Positions 39,959 through 54,739 of a DNA stretch of 64,000 nucleotides are shown piece after piece. Within the stretch, counting starts at the first letter, position 1. Every line of letters starts with the position of its first letter. The notes beneath the pieces were generated by a model. The model searched no databases and was not told where the DNA came from. It saw only the letters and a program-made list of their open reading frames with translations. Location of the stretch: contig NC_134775.1 in NCBI RefSeq assembly GCF_050436995.1, positions 62,001 through 126,000 of the forward strand. Direction: 5' to 3'. Made by a program: the position numbers and the translations under genes. Source of the stretch: Anticarsia gemmatalis (taxonomy: Eukaryota > Arthropoda > Insecta > Lepidoptera > Erebidae).

Positions 39959-41962
39959 AGGAAATGTGTCATAATTTCAGTTATTTGATAAGTAATTTCA
40001 GTTATTTATTAAGAAATTTGAGTTACTTGTTAAGTAATTTCAGTTATTTATTAAGTTATTTGATAAGTAATTTCAGTTATTTATTAAGTTATTTTATAAG
40101 TTCTTTCAGTTATTTCTTAAGTAATTTGAGTTATTTATTAAGTAATTTGAGTTATTTGATAAGTAATTTCAGTTATTTATTAAGTAATTTGAGTTATTTG
40201 ATAAGTAATTTTAGTTATTTATCAAGTAATTTGAGGAAATGTTTCATAATTTCAGTTATTTGATAAGTAATTTCAGTTATGTATTAAGTAATTTATTAAG
40301 TAATTTGAGTTATTTGATAAGTAATTTCAGTTATTTATTAAGTTATTTCAGTTATTTATTAAGTAATTTGATAAGTAATTTCAGTTATTTATTAAGTCAT
40401 TTCAGTTATTTATTAAGTAATTTCAGTTATTTGATAAGTACTTTCAGTTATTTAATAAGTAATTTCAGTTATTTATTAAGAAATTTGAGTAATTTGTTAA
40501 GTAATTTCAGTTATTTGATAAGTAACTTCAGTTATTTATTAAGCAATTTGAGTTATTTGATAAGTAATTTCAGTTATTTATCAAGTAATTTGAGTTATTT
40601 GATAAGTAATTTCAGTTATTTATTAAGTAATTTCAGTTATTTATTAAGTAATTTGAGTTATTTGATAAGTAATTTCAGTTATTTAGTAAGTAATTTGAGG
40701 AAATGTTTCATAATTTCAGTTATTTGATAAGTAATTTCAGTTATTTATTTAGTAATTTGAGTTTTTTGATAAGTAATTTCAGTTATTTATTAAGTAATTT
40801 CAGTTGTTTGATATTAATTAAGTAATTTGAGTTATTTGATAAGTAATTTCAGTTATTTATTAAGTAATTTGAGTTATTTGATAAGTAATTTCAGTTATGT
40901 ATTAAGTAATTTGAGTTATTTGATAAGTAATTTCAGTTATTTATTAAGTAATTTCAGTTATTTGATAAGTAATTTCAGTTATTTATTAAGTAATTTCAGT
41001 TATTTATTAAATAATTTGAGGAAATGTTTCATAATTTGAGTTATTTGATAAGTAATTTCAGTTATTTATTAAGTAATTTCAGTTATTTATTAAGTAATTT
41101 GAGTTATTTGATAAGTAATTTCAGTTATTTATTAAGTAATTTGAGTTATTTGATAAGTAATTTCAGTTATTTATTAAGTAATTTGAGTTATTTGATAAGT
41201 AATTTCAGTTATTTATTAAGTAATTTCAGTTATTTAATAAGTAATTTCAGTTATTTATTAAGAAATTTGAGTAATTTGTTAAGTAATTTCAGTTATTTGA
41301 TAAGTAACTTCAGTTATTTATTAAGTAATTTGAGTTATTTGATAAGTAATTTCAGTTATTTATCAAGTAATTTGAGTTATTTGTTAAGTAATTTCAATTA
41401 TTTATTAAGTAATTTCAGTTATTTATTAAGTAATTTCAGTTATTTGATAAGTAATTTCAGTTATTTATTAAGTAATTTCAGTTATTTATTAAGTAATTTG
41501 AGTTATTTGATAAGTAACTTCAGTTATTTATTAAGTAATTTGAGTTATTTGATAAGTAATTTCAGTTATTTATCAAGTAATTTGAGTTATTTGATAAGTA
41601 ATTTCAGTTATTTATTAAGTAATTTCAGTTATTTATTAAGTAATTTCAGTTATTTGATAAGTAATTTCAGTTATTTATTAAGTAATTTGAGTTATTTGAT
41701 AAGTAATTTCAGTTATTTATTAAGTAATTTCAGTTATTTATTTAGTAATTTGAATTATTTGATAAGTAATTTCAGTTATTTATTAAGTAATTTGAGTTAC
41801 TTGATAAGTAATTTCAGTTATTTATTAAGTAATTTGAGTTATTTGATAAGTAATTTGAGTTATTTATTAAGTAATTTCAGTTATTTATTAAGTAATTTGA
41901 GTTATTTGATAAGTAATTACAGTTATTTATTAAGTAATTTCAGTTATTTATTAAGTAATTTG
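39959..41962 (+). repeat. 2,004-bp higher-order core, copy 9
   Basis: Starts 3,176 bp after copy 8, the shortest spacing apart from direct abutment. Partner of copy 3 at 22,561 bp. Confidence 0.9.
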
Positions 41963-44265
41963 AGGAAATGTTTCATAATTTCAGTTATTTGATAAGTAAT
42001 TTCAGTTATTTATGCAGAAATTTGAGTTATTTGTTAAGTAATTTCAGTTATTTATTAAGTAATTTCAGTTATTTATTAAGTAATTTGAGTTATTTGATAA
42101 GTAATATCAGTTATTTATTAAGTAATTTCAATTATTTATTAAGTAATTTCAGTTATTTATTAAGTAATTTCAGTTATTTATTAAGTAATTTGAGTTATTT
42201 GATAAGTAATTTCAGTTATTTATCAAGTAATTTGAGTTATTTGATAAGTAATTTCAGTTATTTATTAAGTAATTTGAGTTATTTGATAAGTAATTTCAGT
42301 TATTTATTAAGTAATTTCAGTTATTTATTAAGTAATTTGAGTAAATGTTTCATAATTTGAGTTATTTGATAAGTAATTTCAGTTATTTATTAAGTAATTT
42401 CAGTTATTTATTAAGTAATTTGAGTTATTTGATAAGTAATTTCAGTTATTTATTAAGTAATTTGAGTTATTTGATAAGTAATTTCAGTTATTTATTAAGT
42501 AATTTGAGTTATTTGATAAGTAATTTCAGTTATTTATTAAGTAATTTCAGTTATTTAATAAGTAATTTCAGTTATTTATTAAGAAATTTGAGTAATTTGT
42601 TAAGTAATTTCAGTTATTTGATAAGTAACTTCAGTTATTTATTAAGTAATTTGAGTTATTTGATAAGTAATTTCAGTTATTTATCAAGTAATTTGAGTTA
42701 TTTGATAAGTAATTTCAGTTATTTATTAAGTAATTTCAGTTATTTATTAAGTAATTTGAGTTATTTGATAAGTAATTTCAGTTATTTAGTAAGTAATTTG
42801 AGGAAATGTTTCATAATTTCAGTTATTTGATAAGTAATTTCAGTTATTTATTTAGTAATTTGAGTTTTTTGATAAGTTATTTCAGTTATTTATTAAGTAA
42901 TTTCAGTTGTTTGATATTAATTAAGTAATTTGAGTTATTTGATAAGTAATTTCAGTTATTTATTAAGTAATTTGAGTTATTTGATAAGTAATTTCAGTTA
43001 TGTATTAAGTAATTTCAGTTATTTATTAAGTAATTTGAGTTATTTGATAAGTAATTTCAGTTATTTATTAAGTAATTTGAGTTATTTGATAAGTAATTTC
43101 AGTTATTTATTAAGTAATTTCAGTTATTTGTTAAGTAATTTCAATTATTTATTAAGTAATTTCAGTTATTTATTAAGTAATTTCAGTTATTTGATAAGTA
43201 ATTTCAGTTATTTATTAAGTAATTTGAGGAAATGTTTCATAATTTCAGTTATTTGATAAGTAACTTCAGTTATTTATTAAGTAATTTGAGTTATTTGATA
43301 AGTAATTTCAGTTATTTATCAAGTAATTTGAGTTATTTGTTAAGTAATTTCAATTATTTATTAAGTAATTTCAGTTATTTATTAAGTAATTTCAGTTATT
43401 TGATAAGTAATTTCAGTTATTTATTAAGTAATTTCAGTTATTTATTAAGTAATTTGAGTTATTTGATAAGTAACTTCAGTTATTTATTAAGTAATTTGAG
43501 TTATTTGATAAGTAATTTCAGTTATTTATCAAGTAATTTGAGTTATTTGATAAGTAATTTCAGTTATTTATTAAGTAATTTCAGTTATTTATTAAGTAAT
43601 TTCAGTTATTTGATAAGTAATTTCAGTTATTTATTAAGTAATTTGAGTTATTTGATAAGTAATTTCAGTTATTTATTAAGTAATTTCAGTTATTTATTTA
43701 GTAATTTGAATTATTTGATAAGTAATTTCAGTTATTTATTAAGTAATTTGAGTTACTTGATAAGTAATTTCAGTTATTTATTAAGTAATTTGAGTTATTT
43801 GATAAGTAATTTGAGTTATTTATTAAGTAATTTCAGTTATTTATTAAGTAATTTGAGTTATTTGATAAGTAATTACAGTTATTTATTAAGTAATTTCAGT
43901 TATTTATTAAGTAATTTGAGGAAATGTTTCATAATTTCAGTTATTTGATAAGTAATTTCAGTTATTTATGCAGAAATTTGAGTTATTTGTTAAGTAATTT
44001 CAGTTATTTATTAAGTAATTTCAGTTATTTATTAAGTAATTTGAGTTATTTGATAAGTAATTTCAGTTATTTATTAAGTAATTTCAGTTATTTGATAAGT
44101 AATTTCAGTTATTTATTAAGTAATTTCAGTTATTTATTAAGTAATTTCAGTTATTTGATAAGTAATTTCAGTTATGTATTAAGTAATTTATTTAGTAATT
44201 TGAGTTATTTGATAAGTAATTCCAGTTATTTATTGAGTAATTTCAGTAATTTATTAAGTAATTTG

Positions 44266-46269
44266 AGGAAATGTGTCATAATTTCAGTTATTTGATAAGT
44301 AATTTCAGTTATTTATTAAGAAATTTGAGTTACTTGTTAAGTAATTTCAGTTATTTATTAAGTTATTTGATAAGTAATTTCAGTTATTTATTAAGTTATT
44401 TTATAAGTTCTTTCAGTTATTTCTTAAGTAATTTGAGTTATTTATTAAGTAATTTGAGTTATTTGATAAGTAATTTCAGTTATTTATTAAGTAATTTGAG
44501 TTATTTGATAAGTAATTTTAGTTATTTATCAAGTAATTTGAGGAAATGTTTCATAATTTCAGTTATTTGATAAGTAATTTCAGTTATGTATTAAGTAATT
44601 TATTAAGTAATTTGAGTTATTTGATAAGTAATTTCAGTTATTTATTAAGTTATTTCAGTTATTTATTAAGTAATTTGATAAGTAATTTCAGTTATTTATT
44701 AAGTCATTTCAGTTATTTATTAAGTAATTTCAGTTATTTGATAAGTACTTTCAGTTATTTAATAAGTAATTTCAGTTATTTATTAAGAAATTTGAGTAAT
44801 TTGTTAAGTAATTTCAGTTATTTGATAAGTAACTTCAGTTATTTATTAAGCAATTTGAGTTATTTGATAAGTAATTTCAGTTATTTATCAAGTAATTTGA
44901 GTTATTTGATAAGTAATTTCAGTTATTTATTAAGTAATTTCAGTTATTTATTAAGTAATTTGAGTTATTTGATAAGTAATTTCAGTTATTTAGTAAGTAA
45001 TTTGAGGAAATGTTTCATAATTTCAGTTATTTGATAAGTAATTTCAGTTATTTATTTAGTAATTTGAGTTTTTTGATAAGTAATTTCAGTTATTTATTAA
45101 GTAATTTCAGTTGTTTGATATTAATTAAGTAATTTGAGTTATTTGATAAGTAATTTCAGTTATTTATTAAGTAATTTGAGTTATTTGATAAGTAATTTCA
45201 GTTATGTATTAAGTAATTTGAGTTATTTGATAAGTAATTTCAGTTATTTATTAAGTAATTTCAGTTATTTGATAAGTAATTTCAGTTATTTATTAAGTAA
45301 TTTCAGTTATTTATTAAATAATTTGAGGAAATGTTTCATAATTTGAGTTATTTGATAAGTAATTTCAGTTATTTATTAAGTAATTTCAGTTATTTATTAA
45401 GTAATTTGAGTTATTTGATAAGTAATTTCAGTTATTTATTAAGTAATTTGAGTTATTTGATAAGTAATTTCAGTTATTTATTAAGTAATTTGAGTTATTT
45501 GATAAGTAATTTCAGTTATTTATTAAGTAATTTCAGTTATTTAATAAGTAATTTCAGTTATTTATTAAGAAATTTGAGTAATTTGTTAAGTAATTTCAGT
45601 TATTTGATAAGTAACTTCAGTTATTTATTAAGTAATTTGAGTTATTTGATAAGTAATTTCAGTTATTTATCAAGTAATTTGAGTTATTTGTTAAGTAATT
45701 TCAATTATTTATTAAGTAATTTCAGTTATTTATTAAGTAATTTCAGTTATTTGATAAGTAATTTCAGTTATTTATTAAGTAATTTCAGTTATTTATTAAG
45801 TAATTTGAGTTATTTGATAAGTAACTTCAGTTATTTATTAAGTAATTTGAGTTATTTGATAAGTAATTTCAGTTATTTATCAAGTAATTTGAGTTATTTG
45901 ATAAGTAATTTCAGTTATTTATTAAGTAATTTCAGTTATTTATTAAGTAATTTCAGTTATTTGATAAGTAATTTCAGTTATTTATTAAGTAATTTGAGTT
46001 ATTTGATAAGTAATTTCAGTTATTTATTAAGTAATTTCAGTTATTTATTTAGTAATTTGAATTATTTGATAAGTAATTTCAGTTATTTATTAAGTAATTT
46101 GAGTTACTTGATAAGTAATTTCAGTTATTTATTAAGTAATTTGAGTTATTTGATAAGTAATTTGAGTTATTTATTAAGTAATTTCAGTTATTTATTAAGT
46201 AATTTGAGTTATTTGATAAGTAATTACAGTTATTTATTAAGTAATTTCAGTTATTTATTAAGTAATTTG
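44266..46269 (+). repeat. 2,004-bp higher-order core, copy 10
   Basis: Partner of copy 4 at 22,561 bp. It directly abuts copy 11, reproducing the spacer-less pair seen at 21.7-25.7 kb. Confidence 0.9.
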
Positions 46270-48273
46270 AGGAAATGTGTCATAATTTCAGTTATTTGAT
46301 AAGTAATTTCAGTTATTTATTAAGAAATTTGAGTTACTTGTTAAGTAATTTCAGTTATTTATTAAGTTATTTGATAAGTAATTTCAGTTATTTATTAAGT
46401 TATTTTATAAGTTCTTTCAGTTATTTCTTAAGTAATTTGAGTTATTTATTAAGTAATTTGAGTTATTTGATAAGTAATTTCAGTTATTTATTAAGTAATT
46501 TGAGTTATTTGATAAGTAATTTTAGTTATTTATCAAGTAATTTGAGGAAATGTTTCATAATTTCAGTTATTTGATAAGTAATTTCAGTTATGTATTAAGT
46601 AATTTATTAAGTAATTTGAGTTATTTGATAAGTAATTTCAGTTATTTATTAAGTTATTTCAGTTATTTATTAAGTAATTTGATAAGTAATTTCAGTTATT
46701 TATTAAGTCATTTCAGTTATTTATTAAGTAATTTCAGTTATTTGATAAGTACTTTCAGTTATTTAATAAGTAATTTCAGTTATTTATTAAGAAATTTGAG
46801 TAATTTGTTAAGTAATTTCAGTTATTTGATAAGTAACTTCAGTTATTTATTAAGCAATTTGAGTTATTTGATAAGTAATTTCAGTTATTTATCAAGTAAT
46901 TTGAGTTATTTGATAAGTAATTTCAGTTATTTATTAAGTAATTTCAGTTATTTATTAAGTAATTTGAGTTATTTGATAAGTAATTTCAGTTATTTAGTAA
47001 GTAATTTGAGGAAATGTTTCATAATTTCAGTTATTTGATAAGTAATTTCAGTTATTTATTTAGTAATTTGAGTTTTTTGATAAGTAATTTCAGTTATTTA
47101 TTAAGTAATTTCAGTTGTTTGATATTAATTAAGTAATTTGAGTTATTTGATAAGTAATTTCAGTTATTTATTAAGTAATTTGAGTTATTTGATAAGTAAT
47201 TTCAGTTATGTATTAAGTAATTTGAGTTATTTGATAAGTAATTTCAGTTATTTATTAAGTAATTTCAGTTATTTGATAAGTAATTTCAGTTATTTATTAA
47301 GTAATTTCAGTTATTTATTAAATAATTTGAGGAAATGTTTCATAATTTGAGTTATTTGATAAGTAATTTCAGTTATTTATTAAGTAATTTCAGTTATTTA
47401 TTAAGTAATTTGAGTTATTTGATAAGTAATTTCAGTTATTTATTAAGTAATTTGAGTTATTTGATAAGTAATTTCAGTTATTTATTAAGTAATTTGAGTT
47501 ATTTGATAAGTAATTTCAGTTATTTATTAAGTAATTTCAGTTATTTAATAAGTAATTTCAGTTATTTATTAAGAAATTTGAGTAATTTGTTAAGTAATTT
47601 CAGTTATTTGATAAGTAACTTCAGTTATTTATTAAGTAATTTGAGTTATTTGATAAGTAATTTCAGTTATTTATCAAGTAATTTGAGTTATTTGTTAAGT
47701 AATTTCAATTATTTATTAAGTAATTTCAGTTATTTATTAAGTAATTTCAGTTATTTGATAAGTAATTTCAGTTATTTATTAAGTAATTTCAGTTATTTAT
47801 TAAGTAATTTGAGTTATTTGATAAGTAACTTCAGTTATTTATTAAGTAATTTGAGTTATTTGATAAGTAATTTCAGTTATTTATCAAGTAATTTGAGTTA
47901 TTTGATAAGTAATTTCAGTTATTTATTAAGTAATTTCAGTTATTTATTAAGTAATTTCAGTTATTTGATAAGTAATTTCAGTTATTTATTAAGTAATTTG
48001 AGTTATTTGATAAGTAATTTCAGTTATTTATTAAGTAATTTCAGTTATTTATTTAGTAATTTGAATTATTTGATAAGTAATTTCAGTTATTTATTAAGTA
48101 ATTTGAGTTACTTGATAAGTAATTTCAGTTATTTATTAAGTAATTTGAGTTATTTGATAAGTAATTTGAGTTATTTATTAAGTAATTTCAGTTATTTATT
48201 AAGTAATTTGAGTTATTTGATAAGTAATTACAGTTATTTATTAAGTAATTTCAGTTATTTATTAAGTAATTTG
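46270..48273 (+). repeat. 2,004-bp higher-order core, copy 11
   Basis: Partner of copy 5 at 22,561 bp. Followed by the spacer with the shared AAGTTATTTC variant at 48,687. Confidence 0.9.
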
Positions 48274-50974
48274 AGGAAATGTTTCATAATTTCAGTTATT
48301 TGATAAGTAATTTCAGTTATTTATGCAGAAATTTGAGTTATTTGTTAAGTAATTTCAGTTATTTATTAAGTAATTTCAGTTATTTATTAAGTAATTTGAG
48401 TTATTTGATAAGTAATATCAGTTATTTATTAAGTAATTTCAATTATTTATTAAGTAATTTCAGTTATTTATTAAGTAATTTCAGTTATTTATTAAGTAAT
48501 TTGAGTTATTTGATAAGTAATTTCAGTTATTTATCAAGTAATTTGAGTTATTTGATAAGTAATTTCAGTTATTTATTAAGTAATTTGAGTTATTTGATAA
48601 GTAATTTCAGTTATTTATTAAGTAATTTCAGTTATTTGTTAAGTAATTTCAATTATTTATTAAGTAATTTCAGTTATTTATTAAGTTATTTCAGTTATTT
48701 GATAAGTAATTTCAGTTATTTATTAAGTAATTTGAGGAAATGTTTCATAATTTCAGTTATTTGATAAGTAACTTCAGTTATTTATTAAGTAATTTGAGTT
48801 ATTTGATAAGTAATTTCAGTTATTTATCAAGTAATTTGAGTTATTTGTTAAGTAATTTCAATTATTTATTAAGTAATTTCAGTTATTTATTAAGTAATTT
48901 GAGTTATTTGATAAGTAATTTCAGTTATGTATTAAGTAATTTGAGTTATTTGATAAGTAATTTCAGTTATTTATTAAGTAATTTCAGTTATTTGATAAGT
49001 AATTTCAGTTATTTATTAAGTAATTTCAGTTATTTATTAAGTAATTTGAGTAAATGTTTCATAATTTGAGTTATTTGATAAGTAATTTCAGTTATTTATT
49101 AAGTAATTTCAGTTATTTATTAAGTAATTTGAGTTATTTGATAAGTAATTTCAGTTATTTATTAAGTAATTTGAGTTATTTGATAAGTAATTTCAGTTAT
49201 TTATTAAGTAATTTGAGTTATTTGATAAGTAATTTCAGTTATTTATTAAGTAATTTCAGTTATTTAATAAGTAATTTCAGTTATTTATTAAGAAATTTGA
49301 GTAATTTGTTAAGTAATTTCAGTTATTTGATAAGTAACTTCAGTTATTTATTAAGTAATTTGAGTTATTTGATAAGTAATTTCAGTTATTTATCAAGTAA
49401 TTTGAGTTATTTGATAAGTAATTTCAGTTATTTATTAAGTAATTTCAGTTATTTATTAAGTAATTTGAGTTATTTGATAAGTAATTTCAGTTATTTAGTA
49501 AGTAATTTGAGGAAATGTTTCATAATTTCAGTTATTTGATAAGTAATTTCAGTTATTTATTTAGTAATTTGAGTTTTTTGATAAGTTATTTCAGTTATTT
49601 ATTAAGTAATTTCAGTTGTTTGATATTAATTAAGTAATTTGAGTTATTTGATAAGTAATTTCAGTTATTTATTAAGTAATTTGAGTTATTTGATAAGTAA
49701 TTTCAGTTATGTATTAAGTAATTTCAGTTATTTATTAAGTAATTTGAGTTATTTGATAAGTAATTTCAGTTATTTATTAAGTAATTTGAGTTATTTGATA
49801 AGTAATTTCAGTTATTTATTAAGTAATTTCAGTTATTTGTTAAGTAATTTCAATTATTTATTAAGTAATTTCAGTTATTTATTAAGTAATTTCAGTTATT
49901 TGATAAGTAATTTCAGTTATTTATTAAGTAATTTGAGGAAATGTTTCATAATTTCAGTTATTTGATAAGTAACTTCAGTTATTTATTAAGTAATTTGAGT
50001 TATTTGATAAGTAATTTCAGTTATTTATCAAGTAATTTGAGTTATTTGTTAAGTAATTTCAATTATTTATTAAGTAATTTCAGTTATTTATTAAGTAATT
50101 TCAGTTATTTGATAAGTAATTTCAGTTATTTATTAAGTAATTTCAGTTATTTATTAAGTAATTTGAGTTATTTGATAAGTAACTTCAGTTATTTATTAAG
50201 TAATTTGAGTTATTTGATAAGTAATTTCAGTTATTTATCAAGTAATTTGAGTTATTTGATAATTAATTTCAGTTATTTATTAAGTAATTTCAGTTATTTA
50301 TTAAGTAATTTCAGTTATTTGATAAGTAATTTCAGTTATTTATTAAGTAATTTGAGTTATTTGATAAGTAATTTCAGTTATTTATTAAGTAATTTCAGTT
50401 ATTTATTTAGTAATTTGAATTATTTGATAAGTAATTTCAGTTATTTATTAAGTAATTTGAGTTACTTGATAAGTAATTTCAGTTATTTATTAAGTAATTT
50501 GAGTTATTTGATAAGTAATTTGAGTTATTTATTAAGTAATTTCAGTTATTTATTAAGTAATTTGAGTTATTTGATAAGTAATTACAGTTATTTATTAAGT
50601 AATTTCAGTTATTTATTAAGTAATTTGAGGAAATGTTTCATAATTTCAGTTATTTGATAAGTAATTTCAGTTATTTATGCAGAAATTTGAGTTATTTGTT
50701 AAGTAATTTCAGTTATTTATTAAGTAATTTCAGTTATTTATTAAGTAATTTGAGTTATTTGATAAGTAATTTCAGTTATTTATTAAGTAATTTCAGTTAT
50801 TTGATAAGTAATTTCAGTTATTTATTAAGTAATTTCAGTTATTTATTAAGTAATTTCAGTTATTTGATAAGTAATTTCAGTTATGTATTAAGTAATTTAT
50901 TTAGTAATTTGAGTTATTTGATAAGTAATTCCAGTTATTTATTGAGTAATTTCAGTAATTTATTAAGTAATTTG

Positions 50975-52978
50975 AGGAAATGTGTCATAATTTCAGTTAT
51001 TTGATAAGTAATTTCAGTTATTTATTAAGAAATTTGAGTTACTTGTTAAGTAATTTCAGTTATTTATTAAGTTATTTGATAAGTAATTTCAGTTATTTAT
51101 TAAGTTATTTTATAAGTTCTTTCAGTTATTTCTTAAGTAATTTGAGTTATTTATTAAGTAATTTGAGTTATTTGATAAGTAATTTCAGTTATTTATTAAG
51201 TAATTTGAGTTATTTGATAAGTAATTTTAGTTATTTATCAAGTAATTTGAGGAAATGTTTCATAATTTCAGTTATTTGATAAGTAATTTCAGTTATGTAT
51301 TAAGTAATTTATTAAGTAATTTGAGTTATTTGATAAGTAATTTCAGTTATTTATTAAGTTATTTCAGTTATTTATTAAGTAATTTGATAAGTAATTTCAG
51401 TTATTTATTAAGTCAATTCAGTTATTTATTAAGTAATTTCAGTTATTTGATAAGTACTTTCAGTTATTTAATAAGTAATTTCAGTTATTTATTAAGAAAT
51501 TTGAGTAATTTGTTAAGTAATTTCAGTTATTTGATAAGTAACTTCAGTTATTTATTAAGCAATTTGAGTTATTTGATAAGTAATTTCAGTTATTTATCAA
51601 GTAATTTGAGTTATTTGATAAGTAATTTCAGTTATTTATTAAGTAATTTCAGTTATTTATTAAGTAATTTGAGTTATTTGATAAGTAATTTCAGTTATTT
51701 AGTAAGTAATTTGAGGAAATGTTTCATAATTTCAGTTATTTGATAAGTAATTTCAGTTATTTATTTAGTAATTTGAGTTTTTTGATAAGTAATTTCAGTT
51801 ATTTATTAAGTAATTTCAGTTGTTTGATATTAATTAAGTAATTTGAGTTATTTGATAAGTAATTTCAGTTATTTATTAAGTAATTTGAGTTATTTGATAA
51901 GTAATTTCAGTTATGTATTAAGTAATTTGAGTTATTTGATAAGTAATTTCAGTTATTTATTAAGTAATTTCAGTTATTTGATAAGTAATTTCAGTTATTT
52001 ATTAAGTAATTTCAGTTATTTATTAAATAATTTGAGGAAATGTTTCATAATTTGAGTTATTTGATAAGTAATTTCAGTTATTTATTAAGTAATTTCAGTT
52101 ATTTATTAAGTAATTTGAGTTATTTGATAAGTAATTTCAGTTATTTATTAAGTAATTTGAGTTATTTGATAAGTAATTTCAGTTATTTATTAAGTAATTT
52201 GAGTTATTTGATAAGTAATTTCAGTTATTTATTAAGTAATTTCAGTTATTTAATAAGTAATTTCAGTTATTTATTAAGAAATTTGAGTAATTTGTTAAGT
52301 AATTTCAGTTATTTGATAAGTAACTTCAGTTATTTATTAAGTAATTTGAGTTATTTGATAAGTAATTTCAGTTATTTATCAAGTAATTTGAGTTATTTGT
52401 TAAGTAATTTCAATTATTTATTAAGTAATTTCAGTTATTTATTAAGTAATTTCAGTTATTTGATAAGTAATTTCAGTTATTTATTAAGTAATTTCAGTTA
52501 TTTATTAAGTAATTTGAGTTATTTGATAAGTAACTTCAGTTATTTATTAAGTAATTTGAGTTATTTGATAAGTAATTTCAGTTATTTATCAAGTAATTTG
52601 AGTTATTTGATAAGTAATTTCAGTTATTTATTAAGTAATTTCAGTTATTTATTAAGTAATTTCAGTTATTTGATAAGTAATTTCAGTTATTTATTAAGTA
52701 ATTTGAGTTATTTGATAAGTAATTTCAGTTATTTATTAAGTAATTTCAGTTATTTATTTAGTAATTTGAATTATTTGATAAGTAATTTCAGTTATTTATT
52801 AAGTAATTTGAGTTACTTGATAAGTAATTTCAGTTATTTATTAAGTAATTTGAGTTATTTGATAAGTAATTTGAGTTATTTATTAAGTAATTTCAGTTAT
52901 TTATTAAGTAATTTGAGTTATTTGATAAGTAATTACAGTTATTTATTAAGTAATTTCAGTTATTTATTAAGTAATTTG
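50975..52978 (+). repeat. 2,004-bp higher-order core, copy 12
   Basis: Partner of copy 6 at 22,561 bp and shares its GTCAATTCAG variant (51,416). Unlike copy 6 it is complete, so the truncation of copy 6 happened after, or separately from, the large duplication. Confidence 0.9.
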
Positions 52979-54739
52979 AGGAAATGTTTCATAATTTCAG
53001 TTATTTGATAAGTAATTTCAGTTATTTATGCAGAAATTTGAGTTATTTGTTAAGTAATTTCAGTTATTTATTAAGTAATTTCAGTTATTTATTAAGTAAT
53101 TTGAGTTATTTGATAAGTAACTTCAGTTATTTATTAAGTAATTTGAGTTATTTGATAAGTAATTTTAGTTATTTATCAAGTAATTTGAGGAAATGTTTCA
53201 TAATTTCAGTTATTTGATAAGTAATTTCAGTTATGTATTAAGTAATTTATTAAGTAATTTGAGTTATTTGATAAGTAATTTCAGTTATTTATTAAGTTAT
53301 TTCAGTTATTTATTAAGTAATTTGATAAGTAATTTCAGTTATTTATTGAGTCATTTCAGTTATTTATTAAGTAATTTCAGTTATTTGATAAGTACTTTCA
53401 GTTATTTAATAAGTAATTTCAGTTATTTATTAAGAAATTTGAGTAATTTGTTAAGTAATTTCAGTTATTTGATAAGTAACTTCAGTTATTTATTAAGCAA
53501 TTTGAGTTATTTGATAAGTAATTTCAGTTATTTATCAAGTAATTTGAGTTATTTGATAAGTAATTTCAGTTATTTATTAAGTAATTTCAGTTATTTATTA
53601 AGTAATTTGAGTTATTTGATAAGTAATTTCAGTTATTTAGTAAGTAATTTGAGGAAATGTTTCATAATTTCAGTTATTTGATAAGTAATTTCAGTTATTT
53701 ATTTAGTAATTTGAGTTTTTTGATAAGTAATTTCAGTTATTTATTAAGTAATTTCAGTTGTTTGATATTAATTAAGTAATTTGAGTTATTTGATAAGTAA
53801 TTTCAGTTATTTATTAAGTAATTTGAGTTATTTGATAAGTAATTTCAGTTATGTATTAAGTAATTTGAGTTATTTGATAAGTAATTTCAGTTATTTATTA
53901 AGTAATTTCAGTTATTTGATAAGTAATTTCAGTTATTTATTAAGTAATTTCAGTTATTTATTAAGTAATTTGAGTTATTTGATAAGTAATTTCAGTTATT
54001 TATTAAGTTATTTGAGTTATTTGATAAGTAATTTCAGTTATTTGATAAGTAATTTGAGTTATTTGATAAGTAATTTCAGTTATTTATTAAGTAATTTGAG
54101 TTATTTGATAAGTAATTTCAGTTATTTATTAAGTTAGTTGAGTTATTTGATAAGTAATTTCAGTTATTTATTAAGTAATTTCAGTTATTTAATAAGTAAT
54201 TTCAGTTATTTATTAAGAAATTTGAGTAATTTGTTAAGTAATTTCAGTTATTTGATAAGTAACTTCAGTTATTTATTAAGTAATTTGAGTTATTTGATAA
54301 GTAATTTCAGTTATTTATCAAGTAATTTGAGTTATTTGATAAGTAATTTCAGTTATTTATTAAGTAATTTCAGTTATTTATTAAGTAATTTGAGTTATTT
54401 GATAAGTAATTTCAGTTATTTAGTAAGTAATTTGAGGAAATGTTTCATAATTTCAGTTATTTGATAAGTAATTTCAGTTATTTATTTAGTAATTTGAGTT
54501 TTTTGATAAGTTATTTCAGTTATTTATTAAGTAATTTCAGTTGTTTGATATTAATTAAGTAATTTGAGTTATTTGATAAGTAATTTCAGTTATTTATTAA
54601 GTAATTTGAGTTATTTGATAAGTAATTTCAGTTATGTATTAAGTAATTTCAGTTATTTATTAAGTAATTTGAGTTATTTGATAAGTAATTTCAGTTATTT
54701 ATTAAGTAATTTGAGTTATTTGATAAGTAATTTCAGTTA
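52979..54739 (+). repeat. Mosaic block joining core-type and flank-type repeats
   Basis: 52,979-53,2xx resembles 4.86-5.1 kb (offset 48,116 bp). 53.2-53.95 kb resembles the middle of the core, with a private TATTGAGTC variant at 53,348. At about 53.95 kb it changes to a segment like 3.35-3.52 kb, ending in an AAGTTAGTTG unit at ~54,135, and then to one like 6.6-7.1 kb. Each change keeps monomer phase. I see no array-external sequence here. Confidence 0.75.

Larger units (their letters stand above)
38631..52552 (+). repeat. Right copy of the ~13.9-kb duplication
   Basis: Partner of 16,070-29,991. It begins inside the fusion junction of core copy 8 and continues past the point where the left copy is cut. 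The intervening 30.0-38.6 kb segment lacks the three shared rare variants. Confidence 0.9.
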
